From: Terrirubrum flagellatum | Lineage (GTDB): Bacteria; Pseudomonadota; Alphaproteobacteria; Rhizobiales; Beijerinckiaceae | Direction: 5' to 3' | NCBI RefSeq assembly: GCF_022059845.1 | Contig: NZ_CP091851.1 | Span: forward strand, 2,294,001-2,358,000 | DNA: 64,000 nt | Shown here: positions 61,669-64,000 of the stretch, in pieces | Numbering within the stretch: position 1 is the first letter of the stretch | How the letters are laid out: every line of letters starts with the position of its first letter | Program-made: the position numbers and the translations under genes | The notes under the pieces: model-generated | Databases searched by the model: none | What the model was told of the DNA's origin: nothing | Seen by the model: only the letters and a program-made list of their open reading frames with translations

Positions 61669-64000
61669 GCCAATCCCGTCACCTGACCGGCGCGCGCGGC
61701 ATGCGGCCCCTGCAGGAAATAGCGCGTGCTCACCGCGTCCGAGAGGCTGAGCAGATTTTGCTCGAACGCCAGGATCGCCATGTGGTCGAGATTGCGCGCC
61801 TCCGTTGTCTGCAGTTCGGCCGCAAGACGCGACACGATGCGACGCTGCGGCTCAAGCATGCCGTCGTCATAGAGCGCTGGCAGGACAGCGAGATGCTCGT
61901 CGAGCCGATCGACCTGGAACGCCACCGAGCGCGGATTGTAGGGATCAAGGATCGCGAGATCGCGCACCGGCGCGATGGCGAGGCCTGCGAGATAGCGCTG
62001 GCGATAGGTGATCTGGCAATCGCAGAGATCGAGCAGCGCGTCGAGATCGCTTGAGGGCGCATTCTCCGCCGAGAACTGGCGCACGAAGCGGCAGGTGTTG
62101 ACGGCGCGTTCGATGCGTCGGCCGACATCGAGGAAGCGCCATCCGGCGACGCGATTCATGTTCTCCTGCGTGAGACCGGAGAGAGCCGACATCACATGCA
62201 AGGCGCCGCGCGCGCGATCGAATATTTCAGCCTCGGAGATGCCGGCCGGCGCAGGCTGCTCCAACCGTTCCTGAAGCTGATGCAGCAATTGCCACGCATC
62301 GAGCGATAGCCTTTCGCGCACCACTGAGGCTGCGCGGCGCGCGGCGCGCGACAGCGACAGCGCCGAGCCATAATCCGCGCCGCTTTGCAGCGCCGACAGG
62401 GCAAGCGCCGCCGTCGCCGTATGGGTTTTCTTCTCAGGCAGCGCGCCCCATGCGGTCAGCAGCTCCGCGAGCTTCTGCGGCGCGCGCTTCGGCGCGTCAC
62501 GATCGGCGCCGCTTTCGATGAGCTGGCCCGCCATGCAGCGAATGACGCGCAGCGTCGCTTCAGTGCGTTCGAGATAACGGCCAAGCCAGAACATGTTGTC
62601 AGCGGCCCGGCTCGGCAGATTGCCCATGATGCGACGGATGCGGACATTCTCCGCCGTCGGCAGCAGCGACATCTGTTCGACCGGCTTGTCCGCGAGAATC
62701 CAGACATCGGCGGACTGCACGCCGTCGCCCATCGACACCGCGCGCGCATCGCGCTGATCGGAGATACGACAGAAGCCGCCAGGCATGACCTTCCAACCGT
62801 CCGGCGTCGCGGCGGCGAACACGCGCAACACGAAGGGACGCGGCGTGAGCGCGCCATCCTGCCATGTCGGCATGGTCGAGAGATGCACGATCTCCTGGCC
62901 GACGAGATCAATGCCGCGCTCGTCGATGGCGCGCGCGAGCTTCGCGCGTTGCTCCGCGTCGAGCGCGCCGGCGATGACGGGTTCGCCGCCGGAAAATCCG
63001 GGCACGCCGGGACTGAACGCGCCGGCGATCGCCATCTCGTCGAGACGATCGAGAACGGCGCGGCGCTCCCTCTCCTGCCCGCACCACCATGTCGCGATGT
63101 TGGGAAGCAGGAGATCTTCGCCAATCAGAGCTTGGCTCAAACTGGGCATGAAGCTCATCAGCGCGTTCGATTCGAGCACGCCGGAGCCAAGCGCGTTCGC
63201 AAGCGCGACGCTTCCCGCTCGCACCGCCTCCATCAGGCCGGGCACGCCGAGTTGAGAGTTCGCGTTGAGTTCGAGAGGGTCGGCATAATCCGCATCGATG
63301 CGGCGTAGAATCACGTCAGCGCGCTTCAATCCAGCGATGGTGCGGATATGAACTTGTCCCTGCCGCACGACGAGATCGCCGCCTTCGACCAGCAGAAGAC
63401 CGAGATAGCGCGCGAGATAGGCGTGCTCGAAATAGGTCGCGCTCAGCGGCCCGGGCGTGAGCAGACAGATGCGCGGCTCGGCGCGTCGTCCCATCGACGC
63501 CAGACCCGTATGCAGCCCGCGGAAGAACGGCGCCAGCCGTTCTACATTCATCTCGCGATAGAGTTCGGGGAATGCGCGCGACAGGGCGACGCGATTTTCA
63601 AGCGCGTAGCCGGCGCCGGACGGCGCCTGCGTGCGATCGCCAAGCACCCACCAGCGACCATCAGGTCCTCGGCCGAGATCAGCGGCGTAGAGGCCGAGAT
63701 AGCGGCCGCCTTGCGGCTTCACGCCATGCATCGGCCGCAGGAACTCGGCGCTGCCTGTCACGGCGGCCGCCGGCAGCGAGCCGTCGGCTATGAGTTTTCC
63801 CTCGCCATAGATGTCGGCGAGCAGCGCTTCGAGAAGCTGCGCGCGCTGCGCCACTCCCGCTTCGATCGCTTTCCACTCCGCTTCAGGCAGAACGAGCGGG
63901 ACATGGCTCAATGGCCAGGCGCGCTCATTGATGAGCGGATCGCCGCTGTCGCTCCAGGTCCGATACGACACGCCGGAATCGCGGATGTGCTGATCGGACG
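61665..64000 (-). CDS. circularly permuted ATP-grasp plus alpha-E domain protein (N-terminus off window)
   Basis: At least 778 residues. The open frame continues to the window edge without a stop, reading SDQHIRDSGVSYRTWSD there, which matches the family upstream of any candidate start, so the true start is beyond 64000. The permuted ATP-grasp part (to about residue 470) has PLSHVPLVLPEAEWKAIEAG, GLYAADLGRGPDGRWWVLGD and SYFEHAY-like segments. The C-terminal alpha-E part begins ILPSRAADNMFWLGRYLERT-like (NLPSRAADNMFWLGRYLERT). It probably ligates an amine to a carboxylate using ATP, as inferred for the family. Coupled to the transglutaminase gene. Confidence 0.9.
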   Translation of the reverse strand, partial: SDQHIRDSGVSYRTWSDSGDPLINERAWPLSHVPLVLPEAEWKAIEAGVAQRAQLLEALLADIYGEGKLIADGSLPAAAVTGSAEFLRPMHGVKPQGGRYLGLYAADLGRGPDGRWWVLGDRTQAPSGAGYALENRVALSRAFPELYREMNVERLAPFFRGLHTGLASMGRRAEPRICLLTPGPLSATYFEHAYLARYLGLLLVEGGDLVVRQGQVHIRTIAGLKRADVILRRIDADYADPLELNANSQLGVPGLMEAVRAGSVALANALGSGVLESNALMSFMPSLSQALIGEDLLLPNIATWWCGQERERRAVLDRLDEMAIAGAFSPGVPGFSGGEPVIAGALDAEQRAKLARAIDERGIDLVGQEIVHLSTMPTWQDGALTPRPFVLRVFAAATPDGWKVMPGGFCRISDQRDARAVSMGDGVQSADVWILADKPVEQMSLLPTAENVRIRRIMGNLPSRAADNMFWLGRYLERTEATLRVIRCMAGQLIESGADRDAPKRAPQKLAELLTAWGALPEKKTHTATAALALSALQSGADYGSALSLSRAARRAASVVRERLSLDAWQLLHQLQERLEQPAPAGISEAEIFDRARGALHVMSALSGLTQENMNRVAGWRFLDVGRRIERAVNTCRFVRQFSAENAPSSDLDALLDLCDCQITYRQRYLAGLAIAPVRDLAILDPYNPRSVAFQVDRLDEHLAVLPALYDDGMLEPQRRIVSRLAAELQTTEARNLDHMAILAFEQNLLSLSDAVSTRYFLQGPHAARAGQVTGLA

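Overview
This is high-GC chromosomal DNA from an alphaproteobacterium, most likely Hyphomicrobiales (Rhizobiales). The pointers are the fabD-fabG-acpP-fabF order, an IalB-family protein, a RutR-type pyrimidine regulon with an ABC importer, a type VI secretion system (T6SS) without a visible tssJ, and dispersed palindromic intergenic repeats. The genus cannot be fixed by reading alone. Nearly every gene has a long antisense shadow ORF caused by GC-rich third positions; these are excluded.

Layout. 1-2447 (minus): fabD, fabG, acpP and the 5' end of fabF. 2559-5850 (minus): two tandem paralogs fusing TPR repeats to a methyltransferase, with a palindromic repeat between them. 5942-6721 (minus): an alpha/beta hydrolase. 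6910-10939 (plus): a complete ABC importer (ATPase, binding protein, two permeases) of unresolved substrate, with a cloverleaf-like repeat inside the operon. 10979-26089: first T6SS block, with vgrG, a T6SS-associated gene and tagH on minus, and tssA, tssB, tssC, hcp, tssE, tssF, tssG and clpV on plus. 26309-39214: an envelope block splitting the T6SS locus. It holds a degenerate caspase-like protein with a long coiled coil, an IalB protein, a 2033-residue autotransporter, a 1-kb gene-free stretch with a consensus promoter and a candidate structured RNA, a membrane-anchored M23 peptidase and a small exported protein. 39440-49309 (plus): second T6SS block, with tssK, tssL, tssM, tagF, a PP2C phosphatase and a Ser/Thr kinase. 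49324-59812: a reductive pyrimidine-catabolism regulon with rutR, an ABC importer, dihydropyrimidinase, N-carbamoyl-beta-alanine amidohydrolase, a cupin, preA and preT. 60059-64000 (minus): a small membrane protein, a transglutaminase-like protein and a circularly permuted ATP-grasp/alpha-E protein running off the window.

How the genes work together. The T6SS encodes sheath, tube, spike, baseplate, membrane complex and recycling ATPase, plus a threonine-phosphorylation circuit (kinase, phosphatase, FHA protein, TagF). The TssL N-terminus carries a likely phosphothreonine site for that circuit. The pyrimidine genes form one regulon. Two near-identical RutR-type operators, TTGACCA-TT/TA-TGATCAA, lie upstream of the importer/hydrolase operon (divergent from rutR) and upstream of preT, where the operator overlaps a probable -10.

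Most promising for novelty: the candidate RNA at about 36267-36550, the His-less caspase homolog, and the envelope block embedded in the T6SS locus.
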